Positions 51,320 through 61,331 of a stretch of 64,000 bases of DNA are shown piece after piece. Each line of letters begins with the position of its first letter. The stretch's first letter is position 1. The DNA comes from a virus. The DNA lies in the IMG/VR virus record IMGVR_UViG_3300020474_000001, positions 1 to 64,000 of that record; one strand, written 5' to 3'. The notes beneath the pieces are model-generated. The model was not told where the DNA came from and searched no databases. It worked only from the letters and a program-made list of their open reading frames with translations. Both the position numbers and the translations under genes were made by a program.

Positions 51320-52144
51320 TTACTCCTTTATATCGTAGTGATAACCAGAAACAGAATATTCTTTATTGTTTCCGGGGTAATCTGATGGTGTTTTGCCTTC
51401 ATATTCTGGGATTAATTTTTCCCCATCAATTCTTTCTGCAAAAATATGATAATAACAATGAATTGGTATTCCTCCGCTTGATTGGAGATATACTTTGTTT
51501 CCACCTATTCTTTTTACAATAATATTTTGATGTGCTCCAATAGGAGTAATATTTACTGTAATAGAATCTGTATCAACAAAACCTTTCCAATAAGATGGGA
51601 GAACAATCTCGTTACTATTTAATAGTTTACCACGAAAGTATACATCATTGCTAGGGCCTTCTGGACAAGTGTGTCTTAATCGAAATCCTTTCTTTGTTGG
51701 GTGAGGTATATCAAAATTTTTCTTAGCAGATAGTATGTGACCTCCAGATCTAGAAGCAACTTCACCTTCACAAACAATATTTCCACCAGATAATATATTA
51801 CCCTGAATGTTTAATTGACCAAACATTGCAGTATTGCCAGCAACAGCCAAGTCCCATTTTAAAATAGGAACACCAGTAAGAGTTGGTAAGGCCCCAGTAC
51901 ATACAGGAACTCCCAGTGGATTGGGTACTAAGTTCTTAGCATTAGCAGGGTCATCATTTGTAAGAGCACCGATATTAACAGTAGCATATCCAGTTGGAAA
52001 ATTTAAAGGGTTCCCAAATACTGCAGGACCTTCAGCATGCATTGAACCATTGATTTTAGCTGCCCCTTCTCCAGTAGCAGCACATATTCCTTGACCTACT
52101 TTAAAATGACCACCAATACTAGCGTCATCAAACATAAAAGACAT
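51320..52144 (-). CDS. virion-region protein, tandem paralog A
   Basis: 274 aa, ATG at 52144. The N-terminal part (ASIGGHFKVGQGICAATGEG, FPTGYATVNIGAL, AMFGQLNIQGNILSGGNIV) is a beta-rich fibre-like segment. The C-terminal domain (NFDIPHPTKKGFRLRHTC, PEGPSNDVYFRGKL, LPSYWKGFVDTDSITV, CYYHIFAERIDGEKL) is shared with the adjacent 247-aa gene. The gene pair directly follows the beta-helix spike-like protein, so a place in the baseplate or tail tip is likely. Confidence 0.7.
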   Translation of the reverse strand: MSFMFDDASIGGHFKVGQGICAATGEGAAKINGSMHAEGPAVFGNPLNFPTGYATVNIGALTNDDPANAKNLVPNPLGVPVCTGALPTLTGVPILKWDLAVAGNTAMFGQLNIQGNILSGGNIVCEGEVASRSGGHILSAKKNFDIPHPTKKGFRLRHTCPEGPSNDVYFRGKLLNSNEIVLPSYWKGFVDTDSITVNITPIGAHQNIIVKRIGGNKVYLQSSGGIPIHCYYHIFAERIDGEKLIPEYEGKTPSDYPGNNKEYSVSGYHYDIKE

Positions 52145-52156
52145 AACTAATCACCC

Positions 52157-52804
52157 CTATAATATTGTGTTTAATTTTTGATAGGCAATGTCACCATGCT
52201 TGCCATCTTTTAGAGCACATCCATCGGTGACACCTTTTATCAGAGATCCATACATTTTTAAAACAGAATTAGCAACTATTTCTCCAGTTCCAGAAGTGGC
52301 AATTTTGTACATACTTTTAGCATTGATCAAAACTTTTTTAGCATCGACAGTTATACTCTCACTACCTGTAATAGTGACGTGCCCCTTGCCCTCTGCTCCA
52401 ACAGCATGGAAATTTATACTATCTCCAATGAAAGTAATGTCACCATTTTGTGCGGATACTATAATATTACCATTCTCAGCATGAAGAACCATCGTATCAT
52501 CTTCTTGCTCTGCATCTATTCCAGAACGAATATTTAATTTTCCGGGAGATATCTGTGTAGTAGAACGATCAGTTTCATCTAAAGTGATAAAATGCCTACC
52601 ATCAGACCCCTGAAGGAGGACTGAAGAGGTTTTATCTCCTTTTTGATGAATATGTCCAAATGATATTGATCCATGCCTATTTCCGAACTTTATACAGTCA
52701 TAATTTTGGTTGGCATGTTTAAAATTTGGAGCACTAATTCCAAGATCTTCTCCACTATTACACTTAGTAAGTCGATTTAAAAATCTATTAGATGCTGTTG
52801 TCAT
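52157..52804 (-). CDS. beta-helix spike-like protein (gp5 C-terminal-like)
   Basis: 215 aa, ATG at 52804. After residue about 90 the sequence is a run of short beta repeats (MVLHAENGNIIVSAQNGDI, TFIGDSINFHAVG, HVTITGSESITVDAKKVLI), the pattern of the triple-stranded beta-helix in gp5/VgrG-type membrane-piercing spikes. The gp5-like OB-fold protein of this phage lacks such a helix, so this gene may supply it or form a separate spike tip. Homology is inferred from the repeat pattern, not from a motif match. Confidence 0.65.
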   Translation of the reverse strand: MTTASNRFLNRLTKCNSGEDLGISAPNFKHANQNYDCIKFGNRHGSISFGHIHQKGDKTSSVLLQGSDGRHFITLDETDRSTTQISPGKLNIRSGIDAEQEDDTMVLHAENGNIIVSAQNGDITFIGDSINFHAVGAEGKGHVTITGSESITVDAKKVLINAKSMYKIATSGTGEIVANSVLKMYGSLIKGVTDGCALKDGKHGDIAYQKLNTIL

Positions 52805-52829
52805 TCATAATCTGAAAATATTATACTAC

Positions 52830-52837
52830 TATTTACA
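52830..52837 (-). promoter_or_regulatory. possible late promoter (TGTAAATA)
   Basis: TGTAAATA on the minus strand, 26 nt before the ATG at 52804, overlapping the preceding stop. It is a partial match only. Confidence 0.35.
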
Positions 52838-55800
52838 CAAGATAATCTGGACTATCTGGTAGTGTTATATTTGTACTGTCACTCTGAGTATCTGTTCCTG
52901 TTTGAATGATTCCAGAAGATTGTGTCTCAGATATTCCAGTAATACTTTCTTTTAGGGTATCATAAATTCTAACAGGATCACCTGGGGTTTCATAATATCC
53001 TGCATACTTGACACCATCCTCATAGTATATTGAACCATAATATGGTCTACCATTATAGTATCCAGTCTTCTTCAAACCAACGAGATCAGTAACAGATAAC
53101 AATTGACTTCTATCACTTACAATTGGATCACGAATTACTTTAAACACGGGTAAAAACTTTGCATTAATTCCAGTATCACTAATCAATCTAATATCCGGAA
53201 TCTCCGTGAACCCAGAACCAGGATTAATAATATTAACATTTCTTATTACTCCAAAATTATCACAATCATAACTTAATACTACACCATTATCTGGTGTTAT
53301 TTCAAGTTTATCCTTAGAACAATCATAATTTATTCCAGGCTCTTCGATTATTATCTTTTCAATCTCAAGTTTTATTGAATAACCGGAACCACGTCCTCCT
53401 CCAGTTGGAGGAGGATCTCCAGTTGGAGGAGGATCATCAGGTGGATCTCCAGGATCTTCTGGATCTCCAGGTGGTGGTGGAGGTGGTGGTGGTGGTAAAA
53501 AAGGTCCTGATGGAATAATAGGAATAATACTGCTAACAATTCCTACACCACCATCTATAACTCTACATGGTGGAGGTATTAATGAACCAGAGATTCCGAT
53601 TGGATTTTCAACCCATGATTGATTTTCTCCAGTATCAAAGTTGACTTCTGTTGTAATTTTTAAAGCAGCATATGTCGGATTCACTCCATATCTAGTGTAT
53701 CTACCTCTATCAAGAATTGTTTTGCCATCCCCAAAACTGTTCTCCAATTCAATTTCTATTGTCTTCTGCCCAGCAGTTGTATCAATCTCCAACTCCACTA
53801 ACCCCTGGTTCTCCTTCGCTTTACATATCAACTTACCATCAATTCTAATTTTTGCAACTTCATCACCCTCTGCCTGGATTTTATATTTTCCATCTTGTGG
53901 GAATGTAACATTTTCCCATTTAAATTTCCAATCATTACCAATAACATCTCTAGCATGGGAGAATACTGGAGTCATTCTCAATCCAATAGGACCTTTTTTT
54001 GTTTTTCCACCATAAGCAGCAACGTCAGGACCAGTATATTTTGCCCCATCAAATGTTGTTATATAATCGGATTGATCATTGAGATCAAATTCATACTCTA
54101 TTTCATAGGTACTTCTTGAGGTTTTATTTTCACTCTTTTGTTTAATTGCGCTCCTCTCTCCTAAGGAAAAGACACCATCTTGAGCAACGACTATCATGTC
54201 ATCGTCATCATTAGTAGATCCCAAGTAATCAGCAAATATAAATCTACTTTGAGATCCAACTTCTCTACCTTCGACTAAACTTGCCTCAAGTTCTTTTTGA
54301 AGAATTTCTTTTTCATTGTCATCAAGATTTTTAGTAACTTTTTTAGGAAGATCATCAATAGATATTCGATCCTTTTTCTTTGCCAAATCTCTTTTTGCCA
54401 GAGTGCCCTGTTCCAATACACCACTATTTTTTTCGTTGCTAGCAAGTTTAATATCATCAAGTTTTAAGGTCTTTACCTTTTTCCCTTCACGCTCCTTCTG
54501 TCTAAACGTAACACCACCAACAGTAAGTTTTCCAACTGCCATTCCATTTTTCTTTGGATCATCTTCCCACTCAAGTTTCAAATCTATTGTTCCGGCACCT
54601 CTTCCATATACAAGCAACTCCTTCCCATTCGGACTAAATGCTGCAACAATTCCAGGAGATGATGATAAAATTTTGAATTCAGCATCAGTATCCATTTGAT
54701 AGGCAGCATCTGTATATTTAATTGTATTGGTAGAAACAGTTGCAATTCGAGCAGTAGGTCCCCTACGATCGCTGCTGATTTCTATAGGAAATCTTCTAAA
54801 GTTTTGTTTTGGTAATAGCGTAATAGGTTGTGCCTCCACTTTATACTTTGTATTTGGTTTTAGCATTGCAGAAACTCGCCTAGTAATACCACTAATACGA
54901 TTATATTTTATCCTAAACGTATGTGGGTTATATGTATGCCCTGCATTAAGTTTTTCTGTAAACAGAAACTCTATAGCACGATGTCCTTCAGTTGCCCGAC
55001 CCTTAACATCAAAAGAAATATTAACAAATCTTGGAGGTCTTTTCTTTTTATAAATCCAATCAGCAGTATGAAATACTTTTTGATTTATTTTTTTCTTGAT
55101 ATCGGTATCGCCATTTCGAACCTTTGCTGTAACTGTATATTTTCCAGGATTCATTTTAAATGTCGTTATCCCAGGATTGGCATCTTTAGAATTTGCCAGA
55201 TCACCAACAACTGTTGTGCTCTTTATGGGTTCAGCGTCAGTTTCATACTTTGGAGTATGAATAATAGCTAACATACCATCATCATTAGATACAGATATCT
55301 TACCATGCTTATCACAAGAACCTCGCAAACCATAAACACCAGTATGCGCAATTCCAACTGCCCAAGAATTTGTATAGTATTCTGATCCAGTGCCTTCATC
55401 ACGCTCTGCAGTTGGTTTGATTGGCGAAATTGCATACTTATCCATTTCTTTAGACCAACTAGCATCAATAACCGGCCACCAACTTTCAGAATCATTTAGA
55501 TCATTAGTAAATCTAGTTGACCATAGTGGATTTGGTGGACAACCATTACCAAAGTCTTGAGGGGTCTCTAGTCTAGGTTTAGGAGGTTCTGGGGCATCTA
55601 TAGTTAATGCAACACCTATAGGATTGTCTTGCCAAGATTTTTCTTTTTTAAATGTTTGATTTACTATTTCATCTTTTGTTTTTACATTCATAGCAAATGC
55701 CATGAACTTTCCTTTCTTTGCAGGTCTAGCAAATTTTTGAGATAGAAGCACTTTTATCTTATAATATCCCTTCTCAAAAAACTCCTCTATTTCAGTTTTT

Positions 55801-58154
55801 TTCTTTGCATTTTTTTTATCTTTTAGATTATAACTATACTCTTTAGTTTGACCAGTAGCCAAATTTTTAATTTTAATATCAGCATAATCCCTAGCTAGCA
55901 TCTCTAAAACGTAGTCAGTACTGCTAGGAAATTCAATACTATCCCAGACTATTTCCTGAACTTCATCATAATCTTCATCCAAAAAGTCAAAAACTTCTTC
56001 ATCAAGATACTTGATATAATCAATTTTTAAAGCACCATCTTTGTATCCAGGTTCATCAATAGAATCTGTGAATTTTATAAGTCTACCACCCTCTTCATAG
56101 ATTTCAACATTATCGATAGGTTTAAATCCAAAGTCTTCTCCTCTTCCTCTGATTCTAATTCTATACTCACCATCAGTAAATTCTCCAGACCCAAATATAT
56201 TTTCTTTAGATGCATCAGATTCGGAAGTAGACTTTTTCAATACCACTCCTTTTCGACCATCCTCAGATTCAATAGTAACCTTGGATGCAAAAGTATTATC
56301 TTCTGGTGAAGATATCTTTATTTTCAGTCTAAATCCAATCTCAACTTTGTTACCACCAGTACCAGAAACTCTCAGAAAAAGTTTGTCTTTATCTTGATGA
56401 ATTGTAGCTCTTGGTTGTTTCTTATCAAGCTTATCAACTCTTTTGTCAAGCTTCTTTGGTTTGAACGGGATGACACCATATTTATTTAAAAAATCAGAAT
56501 TTAAACCATCACCCGAATCTGGATCAGATTTCCATAATTTTTTATTTGATTTGTTGATATACTTTAAAGTATTAAATATAGATCCAAATTTAACATCTCG
56601 ACTTACTATTTTTTCTCTATTTTTTAAATGAATACGAATCTCGTGCAAACCAGATTCAACTTCCCGTGTATACTTAACTGGTTTCTTTTTAAATCTATTC
56701 AATTCTCCAACTAAATCACCATCAAAATATAATTCTCCATCATCATCAACAATACCTTTAAATTTATATTTACCGTCTAAAGGAAAATCAAGATCCCACT
56801 TTAAAATATAAGGTATACCAGAAGAATCTGTGCCCTTAACATCTGATGGAGGAACAGGAGATATCGCATACTTATTCATGAAGCTTTCTTGAGCATCTGG
56901 ATCCACATTCAAACGATATGTAAGATCGTATGTATTTCTTGTTCTATCACCAGACTTTACAGTAGTCTTATTTTTTGCTGTAAAGTCACCACTCACACAA
57001 CTAATTTGAATATCGTCATTATCATTTGCAGATGTTACTACATCAGCAAAAATTGTTTTACCTCTTGCACCAAGTGGACTATCTTCAAAAGTAAATCCCC
57101 TATCTAATTTTCTTTCTATTCCCCTCTGCCCAAACGTATTATTACGAATCAATCCCTGCTCAACATCCTTACGCTTTTTATTCCTAACATTTACAGTATA
57201 TGTAGTATTGGCTCTAACTCTTTTTCTAAATACCTGGGCAAATCTTTGAGCTACACCATTTATACTGAACTTGTGCTCTCCATCTTCAGAAACAAAATCA
57301 ACGACCATTTTTCTATTTTTATATGATCCAGCACTATAAACTTCAAATTTTACATAAATGAACTCCTTGTCATCAACAATTTCTCCCCAAGAGAAGTGCT
57401 CGACATCATACTTTTTCTTATTAGATCCTAAAGAAGAATAGTTATCAGCATAGCTGAGCTTTCTAGTATTCCACCAAGGATCAGAAAGATTCTTCATGTA
57501 TCTCTGATACTGCAGAATCTCATTAAAATTTATATCTTCTGATTGATTTATGTATGCATCAGGAGTCCAGGGACCAATCTCAACACCATCTGCTCCATAT
57601 TCTCTAGGATCTATATCTTCCCTCTCCGGGATTATGTATTCCTCAAAATCAAATTGCCCAAAGTCAATTGTTACAGGTGTAGTTCCAAGTTCAACTTGAA
57701 ACTCAGGTTTGATGACTACACCATCATCATTAGCCAAAGTTACCTTTGGTGGGCACTTGTAACCAAAACCACCGTTAACAACATCAACAGCTATAATATT
57801 ACCATTTGTGTCAACTACTGCATTAGCTGCTGCACCTATGCCTCCACATCCAGATATTTCAAGTTTAGGTTCCTTGGGATCATCACTATCTTCCTCATTT
57901 AATCCCTCAATGCCTTCACACTTTTTACTTGATTTTACATCTTCTACAGTTAGAGCATTTACCTCATTAATAGTTAAATATCTTGTAATATCCCTATTGC
58001 TGAATATAAAGATCGTTCTTGGATTCTTTTTTGCATACTTATTTGCCTCTTCAAGAGAAACATTATCAATGTAACCTCTTTTAGGATGAATGTATCCGAT
58101 GCGGATACTATCCTTACCAGACTTATCAAATAGATTAAACTTCTTCTTGGTCAT
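52833..58154 (-). CDS. 1773-aa structural protein with PA14-like repeats and polyproline segment
   Basis: ATG at 58154 overlaps the gp5-like gene's stop by one base. Residues about 1-60 hold a small domain (KDSIRIGYIHPKRGYIDN). About 100-160 and again near 1620-1690 are GxGYxxPPxV-type modules (VVNGGFGYKCPPKVTLA, NIINPGSGFTEIPDIRL). Between, at least four PA14-like beta domains recur (LKWDLDFPLDGKYKFKGI, VDDDGELYFDGDLVGEL; also KWENVTFPQDGKYKIQAEG). A run of nine Pro and further Pro/Asp/Gly repeats near residues 1550-1580 forms a hinge. The C-terminus repeats short Tyr/Gly motifs (GYYNGRPYYGSIYYEDG). Likely a large baseplate-associated virion protein; PA14 domains suggest carbohydrate binding. 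Confidence 0.7.
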   Translation of the reverse strand: MTKKKFNLFDKSGKDSIRIGYIHPKRGYIDNVSLEEANKYAKKNPRTIFIFSNRDITRYLTINEVNALTVEDVKSSKKCEGIEGLNEEDSDDPKEPKLEISGCGGIGAAANAVVDTNGNIIAVDVVNGGFGYKCPPKVTLANDDGVVIKPEFQVELGTTPVTIDFGQFDFEEYIIPEREDIDPREYGADGVEIGPWTPDAYINQSEDINFNEILQYQRYMKNLSDPWWNTRKLSYADNYSSLGSNKKKYDVEHFSWGEIVDDKEFIYVKFEVYSAGSYKNRKMVVDFVSEDGEHKFSINGVAQRFAQVFRKRVRANTTYTVNVRNKKRKDVEQGLIRNNTFGQRGIERKLDRGFTFEDSPLGARGKTIFADVVTSANDNDDIQISCVSGDFTAKNKTTVKSGDRTRNTYDLTYRLNVDPDAQESFMNKYAISPVPPSDVKGTDSSGIPYILKWDLDFPLDGKYKFKGIVDDDGELYFDGDLVGELNRFKKKPVKYTREVESGLHEIRIHLKNREKIVSRDVKFGSIFNTLKYINKSNKKLWKSDPDSGDGLNSDFLNKYGVIPFKPKKLDKRVDKLDKKQPRATIHQDKDKLFLRVSGTGGNKVEIGFRLKIKISSPEDNTFASKVTIESEDGRKGVVLKKSTSESDASKENIFGSGEFTDGEYRIRIRGRGEDFGFKPIDNVEIYEEGGRLIKFTDSIDEPGYKDGALKIDYIKYLDEEVFDFLDEDYDEVQEIVWDSIEFPSSTDYVLEMLARDYADIKIKNLATGQTKEYSYNLKDKKNAKKKTEIEEFFEKGYYKIKVLLSQKFARPAKKGKFMAFAMNVKTKDEIVNQTFKKEKSWQDNPIGVALTIDAPEPPKPRLETPQDFGNGCPPNPLWSTRFTNDLNDSESWWPVIDASWSKEMDKYAISPIKPTAERDEGTGSEYYTNSWAVGIAHTGVYGLRGSCDKHGKISVSNDDGMLAIIHTPKYETDAEPIKSTTVVGDLANSKDANPGITTFKMNPGKYTVTAKVRNGDTDIKKKINQKVFHTADWIYKKKRPPRFVNISFDVKGRATEGHRAIEFLFTEKLNAGHTYNPHTFRIKYNRISGITRRVSAMLKPNTKYKVEAQPITLLPKQNFRRFPIEISSDRRGPTARIATVSTNTIKYTDAAYQMDTDAEFKILSSSPGIVAAFSPNGKELLVYGRGAGTIDLKLEWEDDPKKNGMAVGKLTVGGVTFRQKEREGKKVKTLKLDDIKLASNEKNSGVLEQGTLAKRDLAKKKDRISIDDLPKKVTKNLDDNEKEILQKELEASLVEGREVGSQSRFIFADYLGSTNDDDDMIVVAQDGVFSLGERSAIKQKSENKTSRSTYEIEYEFDLNDQSDYITTFDGAKYTGPDVAAYGGKTKKGPIGLRMTPVFSHARDVIGNDWKFKWENVTFPQDGKYKIQAEGDEVAKIRIDGKLICKAKENQGLVELEIDTTAGQKTIEIELENSFGDGKTILDRGRYTRYGVNPTYAALKITTEVNFDTGENQSWVENPIGISGSLIPPPCRVIDGGVGIVSSIIPIIPSGPFLPPPPPPPPPGDPEDPGDPPDDPPPTGDPPPTGGGRGSGYSIKLEIEKIIIEEPGINYDCSKDKLEITPDNGVVLSYDCDNFGVIRNVNIINPGSGFTEIPDIRLISDTGINAKFLPVFKVIRDPIVSDRSQLLSVTDLVGLKKTGYYNGRPYYGSIYYEDGVKYAGYYETPGDPVRIYDTLKESITGISETQSSGIIQTGTDTQSDSTNITLPDSPDYLV

Positions 58155-59767
58155 TATTTATCAGTATGATTAACATCTGGCTCATCATGAGCAGGTTGAG
58201 CGAATGGTAGATTGTCTGCAAAATCAGTTATTTTCTTAGTGACTGCATTATCAAAATTGCCAACAATATCTGTATTCAGGGCATCTGTTATTGATCTATC
58301 GATTGGGTCAAGTGCATCGGAAATGTTTTGATCAACATTATTTATAGACTCATTTATACTGTCAGCAATTCCAGCAAAATCGGGCATTTGACTTTGTCCA
58401 GAACCCAAACCTCCGGCAGCAAATTGATATATATCAGAAACTGATGGAACAGGATTAAATTCACATCCAAATATATTGAAAGAAATATTTGTAAAGTTCA
58501 TAGCAGATGCCATTCCTCCCATAATATTGGAAAGTGTTGAAGAAATATCCGTGATACCATCCAATGAACTTTCAACTCCACCAATAGCACTCTTTGCATC
58601 AGAAAGTTTTCCCTCAACATCACCAAGAAAGTCATCAAATGCATGTATGATATTTTGATTTGTCCCATTAATCTTTGATGAATTTTCTTTAACAATTTTT
58701 GTTGTTAAATCTTCAGCAACACAAATAGGAACTTTAGGTTTTTTTCTATTCTTTACATCACTATCCTCTTCTAGTTTATCAACATTAAGCATTCCATCCA
58801 ATATCTTCTGAACCATCTCACAACTAACCATTTTATTGTAAAGACACTCAATTAATCCGGTAGTCTTATCTTTCAATTGTGCAATTAAATTTTTAAAGCT
58901 AGCTGGAAGTGCAGCAACGACTGCAGTCATACCATTATTGAATTGTTTCATTGCAAATTCCATCATCTTATCAAAGACAATTTTCATATACTTTGCAATC
59001 TGACACGCAATATTTGAAATAAATTTTCTTATATCTCTGATTCTATTTGTAGCAGCATCAATATAACTATTCGCTTTTGCCAAATACTTATCAATCTTTT
59101 GAGTAAGATTATCTAAAACTGTTTGGATTGCAGACATCGCTGAAGAAACGATGCTTCCGTTCATTTGTTTTATTAATGGAATCTTCTTTTCCATTTCTTC
59201 CTGCATAGCAGAATCTGCCACAGATTGTTGGTGTACAGATACTACGGACTCTATAGTTGCTCCATTTGATGAATTAGTTGCCATTGCAGATTCAGGAACA
59301 GTCTCTTTAGCAGTTCCTTTCTTGGGCACTTTATTCTCAGCAAAACCACTAATTGGAGTAAGTGGTTCTTGTTTACCCATCAATAATTTGGTCTGAGTGT
59401 TATTTGAAAGCACACCCATGATTACTGGAACTTGCTGGTCATTCCCATCCATGAAAAAACCAAAAACAAACATGCCGTTACGCAAATTTGCACACTGCAT
59501 TGATCCACCTTGCCCACCACCGGCAGTGATTGGATACATAACCTGTGCCCAAGGAAGATTCTCAGAGGACATTTCTTCTTCACTTCCGGGGTGCAATCCC
59601 ATAATCCTTACCTTATATCTAGCACCCCACCCACAAATTAAAGTTGGATCATCAAATTTTCCAGAGGGAGCATTGTCCCTCCAGTAAGAATCATCTGCAA
59701 TCTGGCCAATCCACCAGAAAAAATTTCCCCCGAGAAAAGCAGGATTAAAAACTGATCCACTATCCAT
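58154..59767 (-). CDS. 5: gp5-like baseplate hub protein, OB-fold without lysozyme
   Basis: 537 aa, ATG at 59767. Residues about 1-130 (FFWWIGQIADDSYWRDN, YKVRIMGLHPGSEEEMS, LPWAQVMYPITAGGG, FVFGFFMDGNDQQVPVIMG) match the gp5/VgrG OB-fold that sits on the hub beneath gp27. The T4 gp5 lysozyme domain and C-terminal beta-helix are absent. Instead, residues about 180-537 are mostly helical with coiled-coil patterns (IDKYLAKANSYIDAATNRI) and a Cys-containing segment. It lies two genes after the gp27-like hub, as expected. Assignment of the OB domain is good; the helical part is unexplained. Confidence 0.8.
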   Translation of the reverse strand: MDSGSVFNPAFLGGNFFWWIGQIADDSYWRDNAPSGKFDDPTLICGWGARYKVRIMGLHPGSEEEMSSENLPWAQVMYPITAGGGQGGSMQCANLRNGMFVFGFFMDGNDQQVPVIMGVLSNNTQTKLLMGKQEPLTPISGFAENKVPKKGTAKETVPESAMATNSSNGATIESVVSVHQQSVADSAMQEEMEKKIPLIKQMNGSIVSSAMSAIQTVLDNLTQKIDKYLAKANSYIDAATNRIRDIRKFISNIACQIAKYMKIVFDKMMEFAMKQFNNGMTAVVAALPASFKNLIAQLKDKTTGLIECLYNKMVSCEMVQKILDGMLNVDKLEEDSDVKNRKKPKVPICVAEDLTTKIVKENSSKINGTNQNIIHAFDDFLGDVEGKLSDAKSAIGGVESSLDGITDISSTLSNIMGGMASAMNFTNISFNIFGCEFNPVPSVSDIYQFAAGGLGSGQSQMPDFAGIADSINESINNVDQNISDALDPIDRSITDALNTDIVGNFDNAVTKKITDFADNLPFAQPAHDEPDVNHTDK

Positions 59768-59773
59768 TAGATA

Positions 59774-59995
59774 TCAATCCTCATATAACTTACACTCAAC
59801 TGCCCAGGGAACTTCATCACAAAACATTTCAAAGTCTGTTGGATCATGAGAATCCTCTGGATGATTTTCCTTATACTTTTCAAGTCTTTCCAACTCTTCC
59901 TGAGTGTGACGACGCTTTTGTGAAGAAATCATTGGGTCATCTAGGATCTGTTTATCAGATTCAATATGCTGATCTATTGTTCTTTTTTCGGTCAT
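59774..59995 (-). CDS. 73-aa protein between hub genes
   Basis: ATG at 59995 with GAGG as ribosome site (MTEKRTIDQHIESDKQILDD). The sequence is highly charged and mainly helical, then ends DFEMFCDEVPWAVECKLYED with two Cys and a Trp. It lies between the gp27-like and gp5-like genes with gaps of about 12 and 6 nt, so it is co-expressed with the hub. A hub assembly role is plausible; the family is unknown. Confidence 0.65.
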   Translation of the reverse strand: MTEKRTIDQHIESDKQILDDPMISSQKRRHTQEELERLEKYKENHPEDSHDPTDFEMFCDEVPWAVECKLYED

Positions 59996-60007
59996 TTGAA
60001 ACCTCGT

Positions 60008-61309
60008 TTAACGACTTGGTGTACCACTTCTACCAAATGAATCTCTAACAAGATTGCAATAGGTAAATGCTCCATCTGAAGATATTCGATGACGAATATC
60101 AGTTATAATATATAGACCACCACCCAAACTGTCAACATCATCAGAATTAGAGTGATCTAATTTGGGGATATCAACAAATATGGCATCTCCAGCATGAATA
60201 GATGAGTTGAATACCATAGCAATCTTAAACGTATGAGAAAATAGTTGATTATATCTCATATTAGATTGAACGGAAATATTCTTATAATCAAATCTGGGAT
60301 CTTGAGACTTCTCAAGTTGCTGCATAGTATTCCCTCCAGGAATTGTTCCCCTGTCAATAACCTGATAGATTGTTCTAGGGTCCTTATCTATCTCCCTGAA
60401 CTCAGAATTTAAATATTTAAGTTCATCTTCACTTGAAGATGGTGTTTCTATTATTTGCTCACTATAAAACGAGTTGAATGGGTCAAATAAAACAAGCTTT
60501 ATTCCATACGCACCTATTGTAGATTTTGCATGAGAATTTAGCATATTGTCCTTTTCATATTTCAATATTTTTGCAGTATAATTCTTTGGAAGTTGTGCTC
60601 CTTGAGCATCAGATGTATTATTATAAAGCATTGATAGTTTCTTTTCTTGCTTCAATAAACCATCAATTGATTTAAAAAAATATCCTTCAGAAGTTTCATA
60701 GAAAAAATAACCAGCAGATTCACCATACACTTGATTAGAAGCAGAAACTGCATACTTAGATAAAAAATCAATTATATAGAATGGTTTCTTACAATTGCCC
60801 AAAAAATTATACGTATTCGATGTCTTTTCTACTTCAACCTTTTTAGAACTCTCAAGGTGTGTGGATACTAAGGTCTCAATACTCTGAGATATTGGACCAT
60901 CTAACCTGTCCTTTACTTTTATTCCAGTGTTTAATATAGACTCTTTAGAGATTAACTCAAAGTGAATTGTAGAGTCTGTTCCGATTGGGGTAAACTTATT
61001 CACATAAAGATTAATATCGATTTCATTATCGTTTATATCCTTAAACTTTATAGACACAAGTTCTCTGCCACACAAAGGAAGACCTTCTGCTATTGATGAC
61101 ATCTTTCCATCACGTAGAATAGATGATCCAGTATCGACAATAATACACTCCACCTTTACAGTATGATTTAAAATACTTTCATAGTAATCAAACTGTACAA
61201 GTCCTCCTCGCAAGTCTATTGTTTTTTTATCCTTATTTGAAAAAATTACTAGCCTCTCTATATTATCTTTCGATATTTCAGAGTCTCTACCTAATACTAC
61301 GTCTGACAT
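60008..61309 (-). CDS. 27: gp27-like baseplate hub protein
   Basis: 433 aa, close to T4 gp27 (391 aa). ATG at 61309 has a full AGGAGG site. The protein begins with a beta-domain (IDLRGGLVQFDYYESILNHT, VKVECIIVDTG), followed by INLYVNKFTPIGTDSTIHFE, then a second half with YIIDFLSKYAVSA and SVQSNMRYNQLFSHTFKIAM, ending IYIITDIRHRISSDGAF-type sequence. The pattern of two tube-like beta-barrels and its place before the gp5-like gene support the gp27 role: a trimeric hub ring joining the tail tube to the spike. Confidence 0.8.
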   Translation of the reverse strand: MSDVVLGRDSEISKDNIERLVIFSNKDKKTIDLRGGLVQFDYYESILNHTVKVECIIVDTGSSILRDGKMSSIAEGLPLCGRELVSIKFKDINDNEIDINLYVNKFTPIGTDSTIHFELISKESILNTGIKVKDRLDGPISQSIETLVSTHLESSKKVEVEKTSNTYNFLGNCKKPFYIIDFLSKYAVSASNQVYGESAGYFFYETSEGYFFKSIDGLLKQEKKLSMLYNNTSDAQGAQLPKNYTAKILKYEKDNMLNSHAKSTIGAYGIKLVLFDPFNSFYSEQIIETPSSSEDELKYLNSEFREIDKDPRTIYQVIDRGTIPGGNTMQQLEKSQDPRFDYKNISVQSNMRYNQLFSHTFKIAMVFNSSIHAGDAIFVDIPKLDHSNSDDVDSLGGGLYIITDIRHRISSDGAFTYCNLVRDSFGRSGTPSR

Positions 61310-61331
61310 AAAACTACCTCCTATACATTAT

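Noticed and set aside
50573-52144. Peptidase S74-type fibre chaperone in the tandem paralogs
   Set aside because: The conserved C-terminal domain lacks the SDxRLK start and catalytic Ser-Lys layout of that family.
58154-59767. A lysozyme domain in the gp5-like protein
   Set aside because: No catalytic Glu/Asp/Thr motif of T4-type lysozyme is visible after the OB-fold; the rest is helical.
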